Made by a program: the position numbers and the translations under genes. Shown one piece after another: positions 1-9,729 of a stretch of DNA of 64,000 bases. Location: the NCBI RefSeq assembly GCF_003346715.1, contig NZ_QQPQ01000005.1, positions 62,001 to 126,000 on the forward strand. Direction: 5' to 3'. The stretch is from Oceanispirochaeta sp. M1 (lineage in GTDB: Bacteria; Spirochaetota; Spirochaetia; DSM-2461). The first letter of the stretch is position 1. Every line of letters begins with the position of its first letter. Under the pieces are notes generated by a model that made no database searches, was not told the origin of the DNA, and saw nothing but the letters and a program-made list of their open reading frames with translations.

Positions 1-1
1 A

Positions 2-1843
2 CTACAGGCCATTGTACTACGCCTTACTCCTGAGGGTTCTATCACAGTTGTTAATGAATATACCCTCTCTCTCCTGAATCAGAGCAGACAAACAGTCATG
101 GAAGGCAGCGTTTTCGACCTGGGTATTCTGCCTGATGGAATAGGCAGAGATGAATTACAGAATATTGAGGCAGTTCAGCAGATAAATTTGATAAGTAAAA
201 TCAAAAATTCTGACTCGGAACAGTATTTCCAGTGGTATCTGAACAGAGTGAATACCGATGAATCTGATAATATAATCTGCATTGCTTTAAATGTAAGTGA
301 TAGAGTTGAGATAGAATCCGCCCTTCAGGAGAGTGATGAAAAATTTACTTCATTTATGAACAACATTCCGGCATTCGCTTTTATCAGTAATAAAAAAGAA
401 CAGATGATCTATGCCAATCCGGCAACACTAGCACTGCTGAAAGAACCTATAGAGAATCCAGTCTTTGAAGATTTCATAAAAGAAGAGGAAACACTAAACA
501 GGATAAAGGAAGCTGAATCCAGGATTCTATACGAAGGTTCAGAAAAAGAGACTATAGAATTTGAAACACAGTTTCCCAGTGATAATCAGCCCAGAATTTT
601 ACATCAAATACAATTTCCAATAAATCTCTCGAAAAATGAGATATGGCTTGGAGGTTTCACTCTGGATATCACAGAAACCAGAACTATTGAAGAGCAGCTG
701 AATCAATCCCGGAAGATGCAGGCTATCGGTGAACTGGCAGGAGGAATCGCCCACGATTTTAATAACCAGTTGGCCGGAATAATGGGGTATACCGATCTTT
801 TGTGCCACGGAGTCACAGATGAACGGATGGAAAAATATGCAGCGAAGCTGAAAGCCTCAGTGGAAAGAGCCTCCGATGTGACCCGCCAGCTTCTCAGCTT
901 CAGCAGAAAAGGGAAAAAGGAGAATATAGCCGTCAATATCAACAATATCATTGATGAACTTTCGAGTCTCCTTTCCCACAGCCTGAATAAACAGATACAT
1001 ATCCATTTCAATGAAAAAGCAGATAATTCTGTTATTCAGGGTGACCCCAACTTAATACAGAACGCCCTGCTCAACATATCCATCAATGCACGGGATGCCA
1101 TGGATAATAAGGGAGATCTCTATTTTACAACACAGATTATAAATGTCGATGAAAAAATGAGTGCTCTTCAGGGTTATGTACTGACTCCGGGTCCCTACCT
1201 TAAAGTCTCTGTTGAAGATACGGGAAGCGGAATTCCAAAAGAGATAAGAGGCAAGATCTTTGAACCCTTCTTCACGACCAAAGAGGTAGGCAGGGGGACA
1301 GGAATGGGACTCTCCATGGTCTACGGAACCATGCAGGAGCATAAAGGAAATATCACCGTACAAAGTACCCAGAACAGGGGTACCGTATTCAGTCTCTATT
1401 TCCCTAAAGATGGAAGTGAAAATCAGGAACGGTCAGATGACACAGAAATTGTCGACGAGGGCGCAACATATAATATTGCAGTAGTGGATGACGAATCCAT
1501 GATCAGAGAATTCCTGAATATAAGCCTAAAAGGGAAAGGTCATAAACTGGATCTATTTGAAGATGGTTCCCATTTTATTCAATCTCTTAAAGAGGAAGGA
1601 AAATCATACGATTTCGTAATACTCGATATGATAATGCCCGGGATGAACGGTATTGAATGCTATAGAGAACTTATGAAAATACATCGCAAGATCCGGGTAC
1701 TTCTCTCCAGCGGATACAGCAAAAAGGATGACGTACAGGAGATAATGAAAAATTCGAATGTACTTTATATTCAGAAACCCTATAGTATAAATGAGCTGGG
1801 TAAAGCAATTCAAAAACTGATGGCAGGTTACGATGGTAGTTGA
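2..1843 (+). CDS. PAS-containing hybrid histidine kinase with C-terminal receiver (5' end outside window)
   Basis: A sensor kinase that should autophosphorylate on His and pass phosphate to its own receiver domain. The reading frame is open back to base 2, and those first codons read like the end of a PAS domain, so the gene begins before the window; the ATG at 98 is internal. A second PAS domain follows (about 320-700). The kinase core has a GGIAHDFNN phospho-acceptor box (His codon near 752), an N-box ([11 protein letters not shown]), a [10 protein letters not shown]1 box and a GTGMGLS G2 box. A receiver domain follows (about 1470-1830) with VVDDE acidic residues, phospho-acceptor Asp in ILDMIMPG and a conserved Lys in QKPYS. 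No membrane segment is seen in the visible part. Its end overlaps the next gene by 11 bases, so the three signalling genes are probably co-translated. The signal sensed is unknown. Confidence 0.9.
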   Translation, partial: LQAIVLRLTPEGSITVVNEYTLSLLNQSRQTVMEGSVFDLGILPDGIGRDELQNIEAVQQINLISKIKNSDSEQYFQWYLNRVNTDESDNIICIALNVSDRVEIESALQESDEKFTSFMNNIPAFAFISNKKEQMIYANPATLALLKEPIENPVFEDFIKEEETLNRIKEAESRILYEGSEKETIEFETQFPSDNQPRILHQIQFPINLSKNEIWLGGFTLDITETRTIEEQLNQSRKMQAIGELAGGIAHDFNNQLAGIMGYTDLLCHGVTDERMEKYAAKLKASVERASDVTRQLLSFSRKGKKENIAVNINNIIDELSSLLSHSLNKQIHIHFNEKADNSVIQGDPNLIQNALLNISINARDAMDNKGDLYFTTQIINVDEKMSALQGYVLTPGPYLKVSVEDTGSGIPKEIRGKIFEPFFTTKEVGRGTGMGLSMVYGTMQEHKGNITVQSTQNRGTVFSLYFPKDGSENQERSDDTEIVDEGATYNIAVVDDESMIREFLNISLKGKGHKLDLFEDGSHFIQSLKEEGKSYDFVILDMIMPGMNGIECYRELMKIHRKIRVLLSSGYSKKDDVQEIMKNSNVLYIQKPYSINELGKAIQKLMAGYDGS

Positions 1844-2636
1844 AGCTCCACAATATAATGAGAAGATAAGCAGAGAACTGAATAAGGTACTCACCCACTC
1901 CCTATTCAAAGGGGCCAGGCGTTCCTGCAGCTTTCTTCGTTATGTATGTGAAAAAACTCTTGCAGGAGAGAGCAACCAGATAAAAGAATTTTCCATCGCC
2001 GTAGATGCTTTCGGTCTTGAAATGACCTTTGATCAGCAGATTGATCCGAGAATCCGGGTTGAGGCCAAAAGACTGCGGGATAGACTCAGACAGTATTATG
2101 ATGGACCAGGCTGTAAAGATCCTGTGATGATCCATATGGAAAAAGGATCTTATATCCCCTGCTTTCTGCTTCTCGATGAGGAACAGAATCAGGAAGCTCA
2201 GATACAGGAAAATGAGAAGACGGAGAAGAAGAGCGGGGAAATCGGACAGTCAGTATTAATGGATCAGCGTTTCCTGATTCAACTTGACCTACAGAGCCCT
2301 GCTGAAGAAGACACAGAGGGAATAAACCTGTTTTCCGACATTCTTACACATCAGCTCTTCAATCTGGGACAGAAAGATTCTGAGACAATTTCCCTGACTA
2401 AGCTCATAGAACTTCAAAACACAGCTTTTCCTCTGATCCTGACAATAAGACATCACAAAGTATCCGATAAAATTCATATTATCCTGAGACTGAAACTGAA
2501 GCAAAGCGGAACCCTGATCCGCATCGAAGAACTCAGTCTATCTATATCAGATCTTCAGAATGAACAGCTTGTAAAGACTACAGTACTCAGGGAAGCAGAA
2601 GGACTTCTGAAATTCTGCAGGAGTGTACAATTATGA
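1833..2636 (+). CDS. Winged-helix-like signalling protein between two hybrid kinases
   Basis: The 267-residue product is not a named family I can place with certainty. Its first ~105 residues resemble the domain found at the N-terminus of many TolB-like/TPR and cyclase-type regulators: a FLRYVCEKTLAG helix, an IKEFSIAVDAFG segment, DPRIRVEAKRLRDRL, and a basic MEKGSYIP wing. That fold is thought to be a DNA- or protein-binding winged helix. The C-terminal half (about 145-267) has no motif I recognise and no transmembrane segment. It overlaps the upstream kinase by 11 bases and the downstream kinase by 4 (ATGA), a sign of tight translational coupling. I infer that it is the output or adaptor of the two kinases. 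Another possibility is a non-DNA-binding scaffold. Confidence 0.75.
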   Translation: MVVEAPQYNEKISRELNKVLTHSLFKGARRSCSFLRYVCEKTLAGESNQIKEFSIAVDAFGLEMTFDQQIDPRIRVEAKRLRDRLRQYYDGPGCKDPVMIHMEKGSYIPCFLLLDEEQNQEAQIQENEKTEKKSGEIGQSVLMDQRFLIQLDLQSPAEEDTEGINLFSDILTHQLFNLGQKDSETISLTKLIELQNTAFPLILTIRHHKVSDKIHIILRLKLKQSGTLIRIEELSLSISDLQNEQLVKTTVLREAEGLLKFCRSVQL

Positions 2637-4198
2637 CCAAAGAAAAAGCAAAGATTCTTATTGTTGATGACAATGAAGTAATAAGAGAAGTTCTTGAGGA
2701 TATACTGACCCTGGAAGAGTATGATGTAAAATGCTGCTCAAACGCTCTGGAGGGCCTTGAAGAGGGACTTAGCAATCCCCCGGATCTATTTCTATTAGAT
2801 ATTACAATGCCCGATATAGACGGGCTGGAACTCTGCCGCCGGTTGAAAGCCGAAGCCAAGACCGAAGCTATTCCGGTAATTTTTATCAGCGGGCTTTTGG
2901 GAATGGAAGAGAAAGTCGCAGGCTTCAAGGCAGGTGCTGTAGATTATATCACCAAACCCTTTCAGAATATTGATATACTTGTCCGTGTTGAAACTCATGT
3001 TCAGCTCAGAAAAAAAACTCTGATTCTGGAGTCAATGAATGAATGGCTTGAGGAGAAGGTTGAACAGAGAACAAGAGAACTCAGACTGGCCAAGGAATTT
3101 GCCGAAAAAGCAAATAATGCAAAATCTGAGTTCCTGGCAAATATCAATCATGAAATAAGAACCCCTCTCAATGGTGTACTAGGCATGTTGAAGCTGATGA
3201 AACATCAGGAAATGAATGATGATCTGGAGATGTATCACAATCTTGCCGATTTTTCAGCCCGTCATCTTTCAGCAGTCTTCTCAGATATACTGGACTACAC
3301 ACAGCTGGATTCGGACTCTATGAAGTTCAACTATGATTCACTGGATATTCCAAATATTGTTGAAAATGTCTGCCGTCTGCAGAAAGAGTATGCCGAGGCC
3401 AAAGGACTGGAACTGAGCTGGGAGCTTCCTGATAGTGACAGGAGATTTGTCACAGATGAGGTGAGACTCGTACAGATTCTGACAAACCTGATAGGCAATG
3501 CCGTAAAGTACTCCAATAAGGGAAAGATTAACGTCCGCTGCAGAATCTCTGACACCCTGGAAATTGAAGTGGAAGATACGGGTATTGGAATACCCGCAGG
3601 AAGGACGGAGGAGATCTTCACACCCTTTCTGCAGCTGGAATCACCATACACCAAAGTACACAGTGGAACAGGACTGGGTCTGGCCATCAGCAGAAATCTC
3701 TGTCAGGCCATGGATGGTTCAATAGCTGTCCGTTCAGAACCGGGAAAGGGCAGCTGTTTCAGCCTGACCCTGCCGGAGCACAAGGCCCGTTTCCCCCGTC
3801 CTTCACGCCTGGACAGTCCGGCAGAAAAGAACAAACTCAAGATACTGGTTGTGGAGGATAACACGATAAACCTTTTCCTCCTGGAAAATATTCTTGAATC
3901 GGCAGGATGGGAAGTTTTTCAGGCGGTAAATGGAGAGGAAGCCATTGAAGAGCTCGAACTGTCAGAACCTGATATTGTTCTGCTGGATATGGGACTCCCC
4001 AAGAAAAGCGGTCTGGAAGTGATGAAGGAAATACGAAAAAGAGATAAATTCAGAAATTTGCCTGTTATCGCAGTGACAGCCTACTCACATAAAGATGATC
4101 TGGAACGTTTCGAAAAAGCCGGAATCAATGCCGTAATAACCAAGCCTATAGCAGAAGATGTGCTTCTGGACACCATAATGCTTCATACCCGTGCCTGA
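2633..4198 (+). CDS. Hybrid sensor kinase: receiver - HisKA - HATPase - receiver
   Basis: Soluble 521-residue phosphorelay protein. An N-terminal receiver (residues 1-125; IVDDNE, phospho-acceptor Asp in LLDITMPD, Lys in TKPF) is followed by a coiled linker rich in Glu/Arg, then a HisKA helix with the NHEIRTPLNG acceptor box. The HATPase domain has NLIGNAVKYSN, VEDTGIGIP and GTGLGLAIS boxes. A second receiver fills residues 400-521 (VVEDN, LLDMGLPKKSG, TKPI). No sensor or membrane domain is present, so the input is probably phosphate from a partner kinase such as the one encoded upstream. Translation is coupled to the previous gene by an ATGA overlap. No separate response regulator or Hpt protein is nearby. 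Confidence 0.9.
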   Translation: MTKEKAKILIVDDNEVIREVLEDILTLEEYDVKCCSNALEGLEEGLSNPPDLFLLDITMPDIDGLELCRRLKAEAKTEAIPVIFISGLLGMEEKVAGFKAGAVDYITKPFQNIDILVRVETHVQLRKKTLILESMNEWLEEKVEQRTRELRLAKEFAEKANNAKSEFLANINHEIRTPLNGVLGMLKLMKHQEMNDDLEMYHNLADFSARHLSAVFSDILDYTQLDSDSMKFNYDSLDIPNIVENVCRLQKEYAEAKGLELSWELPDSDRRFVTDEVRLVQILTNLIGNAVKYSNKGKINVRCRISDTLEIEVEDTGIGIPAGRTEEIFTPFLQLESPYTKVHSGTGLGLAISRNLCQAMDGSIAVRSEPGKGSCFSLTLPEHKARFPRPSRLDSPAEKNKLKILVVEDNTINLFLLENILESAGWEVFQAVNGEEAIEELELSEPDIVLLDMGLPKKSGLEVMKEIRKRDKFRNLPVIAVTAYSHKDDLERFEKAGINAVITKPIAEDVLLDTIMLHTRA

Positions 4199-4317
4199 AA
4201 TGTAACCATTACACCTTATTATAAACTTCTCATCATTACTGAACAGCGATACTAAAGGTTCCTATATTTTACGATTGTTTCACAGAAACATTAACTAATC
4301 AGAATTTACTATTACAT

Positions 4318-4346
4318 TTGAATATTATGTTCTGATGACCTATAAT
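4318..4346 (+). promoter_or_regulatory. Sigma-70-type promoter of the chemoreceptor gene
   Basis: TTGAAT and a perfect TATAAT are separated by exactly 17 bases. The -10 ends 55 bases before the GTG start at 4402, in an AT-rich 200-base gap that follows the kinase operon. The chemoreceptor therefore appears to be transcribed on its own. Confidence 0.7.
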
Positions 4347-4401
4347 AAATGTTAATAAAGGTTTATTTTTTAACAGAAATTCTAACAATAGGAGATGGGT
4401 T

Positions 4402-6324
4402 GTGAAAGGTTGGAAAGATATAAAAATAATGGGAAAACTGCTAATAGGTTTTGGAACTGTAATGTTTCTTCTTATTATTGTCTCTGTATGGACCTTTATC
4501 GGAATATCCCAAATTGTTGAAAATGCTAAAGAAGTAATATTGGGAAACCAGCTCAACGGGAATCTTGCACAGCAAGAAGTCGATCACCTTAACTGGGCCA
4601 ATGATGTCAACCGTCTCCTCACTGATGATGAAGTCACTGAAGTAAATGTCCAACTGGATGATCACCAGTGTGCCTTTGGAAAATGGCTCTATGGTCCCGA
4701 ACGTGAAGCTGCAGAGACCCTGATGCCGACTCTTGCCCCCCTTTTTAAATCAATTGAAGAACCCCATATGCACCTCCATGAATCTGCTTCAGAAATACAG
4801 GATGTATTCGTCCAGGCTGATAATCAGCTTCCTGCTGAAATCAGTCGGAGAGAAATTGAACACCTCTACTGGGCCTCATCAATAAGAGACAGTCTTCTCA
4901 TGGGAGAAAAAAGATTATCTGTTGAACTGAATCCAGATAACTGTAGTCTGGGCCGCTGGGTAACATCCCCCGAAGGACAGAATCTATATAACAGCAAAAA
5001 CTCCGAATTCCAGGCTATCTGGGATGAGATGCTTAAGGATCATAGAGCACTTCACGAATCTGCTGCCGAGCTGAATACTATGATGAGCGGCAATCAGAGC
5101 CGAAGCCGGGCATTTTTCAGCAGTTCAGTTCTCCCCCATCTTTACAGCACTATAGGGGGACTTGATGATCTGAAAGAGATTGCCGAAGAGGATATACGCC
5201 AGATGGGAAAAGCCTTTAATATATACAGCCGGAAAACCAGCCCTGCCCTCTTTAAAGTACAGAAACTCCTGAATGAAATAAGGGGCGGTGCCGCCGCCAT
5301 GATCATGACTGATGCTCAGATGCTGGAAGCCGCACAACGTACCAGACTGCTGATACTGATAATCAGTGCAATAGCTGTTATAACTGCAATTCTTCTTGCA
5401 CTGATCATTTCCAAAGGTATAACCAATGCCATGACAAAGGGTATCAAATTTGCCGTCAGCCTCTCAGAGGGAGATCTCACAGCCACCATAGATATGGACC
5501 AGAAAGATGAAGTCGGACAGCTGGCCGAAGCCCTTAAGGAGATGCGGAACAGTCTGAACCATATTGTAACCCAGGTACTGATCAGTTCCAGCAATGTCAG
5601 TGCCGGCTGTCAACAGCTCAGTTCTACTTCCCAGCAGCTCTCACAGGGAGCCACAGAACAGGCGGCATCTGCTGAAGAAGTATCCTCCTCCATGGAAAAG
5701 ATGATGTCCAACATTGAACAGTCTTCAGAGAATGCACATAAAACCGAACAGATCTCACAAAAGGCAGCCATTCAGATTGAAGATAGCGGTCAGGCTGTTA
5801 TGAAGACTGTAGAAGCCATGAAAAATATTGCAGAAAAAATATCTATTATTCAGAATATTGCAAGTCAGACCAATATGCTCAGCCTAAATGCAGCCATCGA
5901 AGCTGCCAGAGCAGGAGAACAGGGTAAAGGTTTTGCCGTTGTAGCCGCAGAAGTGGGAAAACTAGCTGCAAGCAGTAAAAAAGCCGCAGAGGAGATATCG
6001 GAGCTCACTTTCAGCAGTGTATCCCAGGCGAACAGCAGCGGTGAACTGATGCAGGAGCTTGTACCTCAGATTAAAAACACAGCCAGTCTGATACAGGAAA
6101 TATCCTCATCCAATAAGGAACAGCGCATCGGTGCTGAGCAGATATCCCTTGCTGTAACCCAGCTTGATACGGTTGTACAGCAGAATGCCTCTGCTGCTGA
6201 AGAATCTGCGGCCATGGCGGAAGAACTGTCATCTCAGGCAAGCCATCTGTCACAGCTTATCACTTTCTTCAAACTGGATGAGCAGGCCGGTTTAAACCCC
6301 GGAGGGACAAAACTTCTGGAATAA
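4402..6324 (+). CDS. Methyl-accepting chemotaxis protein with tandem CZB zinc-binding domains
   Basis: A 640-residue chemoreceptor. It starts with GTG behind a GGAGATGGG ribosome site. TM1 covers residues 13-35 and TM2 about 314-338, followed by HAMP and the cytoplasmic signalling hairpin with its conserved tip around [20 protein letters not shown]. Between the two membrane segments are two chemoreceptor zinc-binding (CZB) motifs. Copy 1 has His62, Cys90 (CAFGKW), His122 and His126. Copy 2 has His154, Cys181 (CSLGRW), His214 and His218. CZB domains are best known as cytoplasmic sensors of zinc or hypochlorite; here the topology places both outside the cytoplasm. No chemotaxis partner genes are adjacent. 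The family assignment is firm; the ligand is not known. Confidence 0.93.
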   Translation: MKGWKDIKIMGKLLIGFGTVMFLLIIVSVWTFIGISQIVENAKEVILGNQLNGNLAQQEVDHLNWANDVNRLLTDDEVTEVNVQLDDHQCAFGKWLYGPEREAAETLMPTLAPLFKSIEEPHMHLHESASEIQDVFVQADNQLPAEISRREIEHLYWASSIRDSLLMGEKRLSVELNPDNCSLGRWVTSPEGQNLYNSKNSEFQAIWDEMLKDHRALHESAAELNTMMSGNQSRSRAFFSSSVLPHLYSTIGGLDDLKEIAEEDIRQMGKAFNIYSRKTSPALFKVQKLLNEIRGGAAAMIMTDAQMLEAAQRTRLLILIISAIAVITAILLALIISKGITNAMTKGIKFAVSLSEGDLTATIDMDQKDEVGQLAEALKEMRNSLNHIVTQVLISSSNVSAGCQQLSSTSQQLSQGATEQAASAEEVSSSMEKMMSNIEQSSENAHKTEQISQKAAIQIEDSGQAVMKTVEAMKNIAEKISIIQNIASQTNMLSLNAAIEAARAGEQGKGFAVVAAEVGKLAASSKKAAEEISELTFSSVSQANSSGELMQELVPQIKNTASLIQEISSSNKEQRIGAEQISLAVTQLDTVVQQNASAAEESAAMAEELSSQASHLSQLITFFKLDEQAGLNPGGTKLLE

Positions 6325-6429
6325 GACTGAGAAACGAGGGGCAGATATCAGACAAGAGAATACCTCTATTGCCAATATCGGGATCATACGTTACCTTTTT
6401 CACGATACTCGCTTACTAAGGATAACTGT

Positions 6430-7770
6430 ATGAATGAAATTTCGGGAGATTCCATCCCAAAAAGATACGGATTCTGGACCGCCTCCGCCATGGTTGTGGG
6501 GATCACCATCGGCTCAGGAGTTTTTTTTAAGGCCGATGATGTCCTCTCCGCTGCCGGCGGCAGGCTGCCCATGGCACTCCTGGCCTGGCTCATAGGCGGA
6601 TCAATCATGGTTATTACAGCCTATGTATTTTCCCGCATAGCTTCTCAGATTGAGAAAGTCAACGGCATGGTGGATTATTTCGAAGCCGCTTACGGTGAGA
6701 ACGCAGCCTATCTTGTTGCCTGGTTTATGACTTTTATCTACTACCCGGCTCTCGTTGCCGTTCTATCCTGGGTTTCTGCCAATTATACGGTAGCCCTTAT
6801 GGGTTGGGAACAGGGTCTATGGGGGCTGGCTCTTATTTATATGCTCCTGTTTTTCCTCCTGAGTATTCTCTCTCCTATGCTGGCAGGACGATGGCAGGTG
6901 AGTGCAACAATTATCAAACTGATTCCCCTGGCTCTTATCGGTATTACAGGTACCATCGGGGGGCTCATCAGCGGACAGACCTTTGACAGTTTTACAAGAA
7001 CCGCGGGAACCCTGGCTGCAGATGGCGGAGGTCTGGCCCTGGCAACAGTATCAACTGCCTTTGCCTATGAGGGATGGATCATAGCCACCTCCATCAATGC
7101 TGAAATAAGGGATGCAAAAAAAACCCTTCCCCGGGCCCTTGTCACAGGTACAATAGCAATAATGCTGATCTATATGTTTTATTACATGGGTATTTCAGGA
7201 GTATTATCCAATGAAGCCATACTCCAGGCGGGAGACAATGCCCCTGTGCTGGTAATCTCAAAGATTTTCGGAAATATAGGAGGCTCTCTGCTGACAGCCT
7301 TTGTAGTTATTTCCTGTCTGGGAACTCTTAACGGACTTATCATGGCATCCGCGAGAGGAATGTACTCCATTGCAGCCAGAAACAGAGGGCCCGGAGTGAA
7401 GTTCTTCAGCAGCATCAACAGCAAAACAGGATCTACCCTTAATTCCGCTCTGGCCGGTCTTGCAATCTCCCTCTTCTGGCTGATGATCTGGTATGGGAAT
7501 TTTCATGGCTGGTGGGGAGGATTTATGGATATTTCCGAACTGCCCATAGTATTCCTCTACTCTATCTATATATCTCTTTATGTCTGGTATATACGCCATT
7601 TCAAGGAGTTCTCACTCTTTCAGCGCTATGTTGCACCCACACTGGCGGGAATCGGCTCTGTCTACATAGTTATCGGTGGACTGAAAAAAGATATGGTTAT
7701 TCCTTTTCTGATTCTTTCGTTATTTATCTTCGCAGCAGCCCTTATTCTTGATATCAAGAGGAAAAAATAG
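6430..7770 (+). CDS. APC-superfamily amino-acid permease
   Basis: A 446-residue integral membrane protein with about 12 hydrophobic segments. The first segment carries the APC signature GITIGSGVFFK, where the unwound helix normally contacts the substrate amino and carboxyl groups. A conserved FAYEGW motif in the sixth segment also fits the amino acid/polyamine/organocation family. It probably imports or exchanges an amino acid by proton symport or antiport; substrate cannot be read from sequence. An AAGGA ribosome site precedes the ATG. It stands alone between the chemoreceptor gene and a terminator, so the neighbours give no substrate clue. Confidence 0.85.
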   Translation: MNEISGDSIPKRYGFWTASAMVVGITIGSGVFFKADDVLSAAGGRLPMALLAWLIGGSIMVITAYVFSRIASQIEKVNGMVDYFEAAYGENAAYLVAWFMTFIYYPALVAVLSWVSANYTVALMGWEQGLWGLALIYMLLFFLLSILSPMLAGRWQVSATIIKLIPLALIGITGTIGGLISGQTFDSFTRTAGTLAADGGGLALATVSTAFAYEGWIIATSINAEIRDAKKTLPRALVTGTIAIMLIYMFYYMGISGVLSNEAILQAGDNAPVLVISKIFGNIGGSLLTAFVVISCLGTLNGLIMASARGMYSIAARNRGPGVKFFSSINSKTGSTLNSALAGLAISLFWLMIWYGNFHGWWGGFMDISELPIVFLYSIYISLYVWYIRHFKEFSLFQRYVAPTLAGIGSVYIVIGGLKKDMVIPFLILSLFIFAAALILDIKRKK

Positions 7771-7853
7771 CCTTCAATAAAGAATTTATTGAACCCACTA
7801 TTAATGCCATCGGGGACATGACGCCATCCGCTGAATCCTGATCTGAAAAATAT

Positions 7854-7893
7854 AAAAACAGTCCCCCGGCTTAAAGCCTGCAGGACTGTTTTT
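7854..7893. terminator. Bidirectional intrinsic terminator
   Basis: AAAAACAGTCC at 7854-7864 pairs with GGACTGTTTTT at 7883-7893, enclosing a smaller GGCTT/AAGCC stem. There are T-runs on both strands, so it can end the permease transcript (+) and the DUF4395 transcript (-), whose stop codon is 3 bases away. Confidence 0.8.
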
Positions 7894-7895
7894 AA

Positions 7896-8354
7896 TTAAT
7901 AGGCACAGTCGCTGCAGTACTTTGTGGGTATCCACCCTTTATGCATCAGAAAACCGAAGATTTTACATCCGGCACAAAAGTCGAAACCAGACTCAAGAAA
8001 AGAAAAGAGTCCAAGAACAGCAATAAATACCAGGGATGAGTCAGTCAAAGAGACAATTGATAGGATTAATGCTGTCAAAGAGAGTATCAGTCCTATAAGG
8101 GCTGCAAATCTTTTTGGTGCAAAGAATATTGGGCGATTTTTCAGGCCGAAAACTTTGCTGATAAGAATGGCAGTCTCTGCAAGCAAGCTGAATCGTGGGT
8201 ATCCCGATGCTCTGATTGCAAAATCAATTGCCAGAAATGCAGGAATAAGAGCCCAGTCAGTCAGAATATATAACAGGGACAGGAGGAATACCTGGCCTCC
8301 AACCAGCCGTACAACGGTCGAATTTACTTTTTTTGGTATACTTATAGTTTTCAT
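7896..8354 (-). CDS. DUF4395 integral membrane protein
   Basis: A 152-residue membrane protein with four predicted hydrophobic helices. Matches to the DUF4395 pattern are VVRLVGGQV at the start, FLAIDFAIRASGYPRFS, APKRFAALIG, and a C-terminal FCAGCKI followed by a CSDC pair. The family is uncharacterised; its members are often found near sulfur- or thiol-related genes, and the paired C-terminal cysteines hint at redox or metal chemistry. The start codon lies only 8 bases downstream of a good -10 box and there is no Shine-Dalgarno site, so its mRNA may be leaderless. A large inverted repeat covers the promoter. It is single-gene and convergent with the permease. Confidence 0.8.
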   Translation of the reverse strand: MKTISIPKKVNSTVVRLVGGQVFLLSLLYILTDWALIPAFLAIDFAIRASGYPRFSLLAETAILISKVFGLKNRPIFFAPKRFAALIGLILSLTALILSIVSLTDSSLVFIAVLGLFSFLESGFDFCAGCKIFGFLMHKGWIPTKYCSDCAY

Positions 8355-8391
8355 ATACTAGTATTATGATAGTATTACTAGTATATGTCAA
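8353..8391 (-). promoter_or_regulatory. DUF4395 promoter with overlapping inverted-repeat operator
   Basis: On the minus strand TTGACA (8391-8386) and CATAAT (8368-8363) are 17 bases apart. An inverted repeat with 11 matching bases per arm, ATATACTAGTA-N10-TACTAGTATAT, spans 8353-8386, one arm in the spacer and one across the transcription start. Each arm also holds the palindrome TACTAGTA. This is where a repressor would sit. The cognate regulator is unknown. Confidence 0.7.
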
Positions 8392-8418
8392 TATTCATTC
8401 ATCACACTGCCAATGATT

Positions 8419-9627
8419 TCATATAAAAGAAGAGGCCAGTGATTCCGCCGGCATCCCCTGATGTATCCCCTTTTCCAGGATTTTTGAATCATCTTTACTG
8501 AGACCTTCCATCAAAGCGGCAACACTACGTCCTTCCCTCTCAAAAATCTTAAGGTAGCCTCTCTTATCATCAAAGAACACAGTACTCTTATCATCTTCAT
8601 TTACATCCGGCAGAGCCATTGAAAAGTAAAATTTGCCGAAGGGCTCACATTTAAGTCTGGTTGGAATATTCTCAATTTTCTGAGATTCACCACTCATATT
8701 CATCCCTGCGGTTCTGCCCTGATATTCCGCCCAGTGCCATAACCCCCGAGGCCATCCGGAAGGAACCTCAACCGCATCCCCTGCAGCATAAATATCCTGA
8801 ATACGGGTTTGAAGAGAGGTATCACAGGCTATCCCTTTTTTGCCGTATATCCCGAGGGCTTCCGCCAGTGCCGGATTTCCCCTGATTCCTGTAGAGGCGA
8901 GTACAATATCAACCTCAAGGACCTCTCCGGGACTATGTACCCGGTAATGATCCCCCTCCTTTGTGATATTACTGACATCCCGGCTAAAGCTGCAGTGAAC
9001 ACCTTCGGATTTAAATAGACTCAGGAGTTTTCCAGACAGCCTCTGGTTCAGCCATCGCTGCATCAGACGACTGTCCCGGCCGGTCAGATGAACCTCCAGC
9101 CCCATCTTCCTGCATTGTTCGGCGATTTCAACACCTTCAACACCCTGCCCGATCACTGCAACCCGCCTGCAACTCAGCAGCTCGGCTCTGAGAATCTCAG
9201 TATCTGCAGCGGATCTCAGATGCTTAACAAACTCTCTTCCAGGTATGTCCACCTGAAAAGGGATGGCCCCTGTCGCTATAAGGAGCTTTCCCCAGACTGC
9301 GGTTCTACCGTCAGAACAGATCAGTTCATGCTTTTCCTTATCAATCTCAAGGACCCGGGTATTATTCCACAGCTCGATAGAATTATCTGAATACCACCCT
9401 TCATCTTTGAGGGAAAAATCATCGGGTGAAAAGCCTGAGGCCAGTTTTTTAGTCAACTGAGTTCTCTTATAAGGGAGTCTGTCTTCTCCGTTGATAAGGA
9501 GTATAGATGCTTCAGGAGCCCTTTCCCGCAGAGTCTCTACAGCAGTCAGTCCGGCCTTACATGCCCCTATCACCGCATAATCATATTTCATTGTTTTTGA
9601 TCCAGTTATTTTACTCATGGATTTCAA
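8419..9627 (-). CDS. FAD/NAD(P)H-dependent pyridine nucleotide-disulfide-type oxidoreductase
   Basis: A 402-residue flavoprotein of the rubredoxin/ferredoxin/nitrite reductase (NADH) group. The FAD dinucleotide fold starts at YAVIGACKAG, where the usual small residues of GxGxxG are replaced by Ala-Cys-Lys. A second nucleotide-binding fold starts at VAVIGQGVEGVE, and the FAD-contact motif IYAAGDAVE lies near residue 290. There is no redox-active CxxC pair, so electrons probably pass directly from NAD(P)H via FAD to a protein acceptor. The frame opens with TTG (AGGA 11 bases upstream); ATG at 9591 directly before the FAD fold is a credible alternative. It is divergent from the padR gene. The partner protein is not in view. 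Confidence 0.8.
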   Translation of the reverse strand: MKSMSKITGSKTMKYDYAVIGACKAGLTAVETLRERAPEASILLINGEDRLPYKRTQLTKKLASGFSPDDFSLKDEGWYSDNSIELWNNTRVLEIDKEKHELICSDGRTAVWGKLLIATGAIPFQVDIPGREFVKHLRSAADTEILRAELLSCRRVAVIGQGVEGVEIAEQCRKMGLEVHLTGRDSRLMQRWLNQRLSGKLLSLFKSEGVHCSFSRDVSNITKEGDHYRVHSPGEVLEVDIVLASTGIRGNPALAEALGIYGKKGIACDTSLQTRIQDIYAAGDAVEVPSGWPRGLWHWAEYQGRTAGMNMSGESQKIENIPTRLKCEPFGKFYFSMALPDVNEDDKSTVFFDDKRGYLKIFEREGRSVAALMEGLSKDDSKILEKGIHQGMPAESLASSFI

Positions 9628-9663
9628 TTTTAAAATTTTCCTGAAGTGAATACCAGTTTTTCA

Positions 9664-9704
9664 TTGACAGATATAATAACATAGGTTATTAATAACATAG
9701 TAAC
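9664..9704 (+). promoter_or_regulatory. padR promoter with overlapping AATAAC repeats
   Basis: TTGACA (9664-9669) and TATTAA (9687-9692) are spaced by 17 bases. The spacer and -10 carry AATAAC-ATAG-GTTATT immediately followed by AATAACATAG, giving an interlocking palindrome and a direct repeat of AATAACATAG. PadR proteins usually repress their own gene and a neighbour, so this is a plausible operator for both padR and the divergent oxidoreductase. Confidence 0.55.
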
Positions 9705-9729
9705 GACAGAGCTAAACAGGAGAACACAT

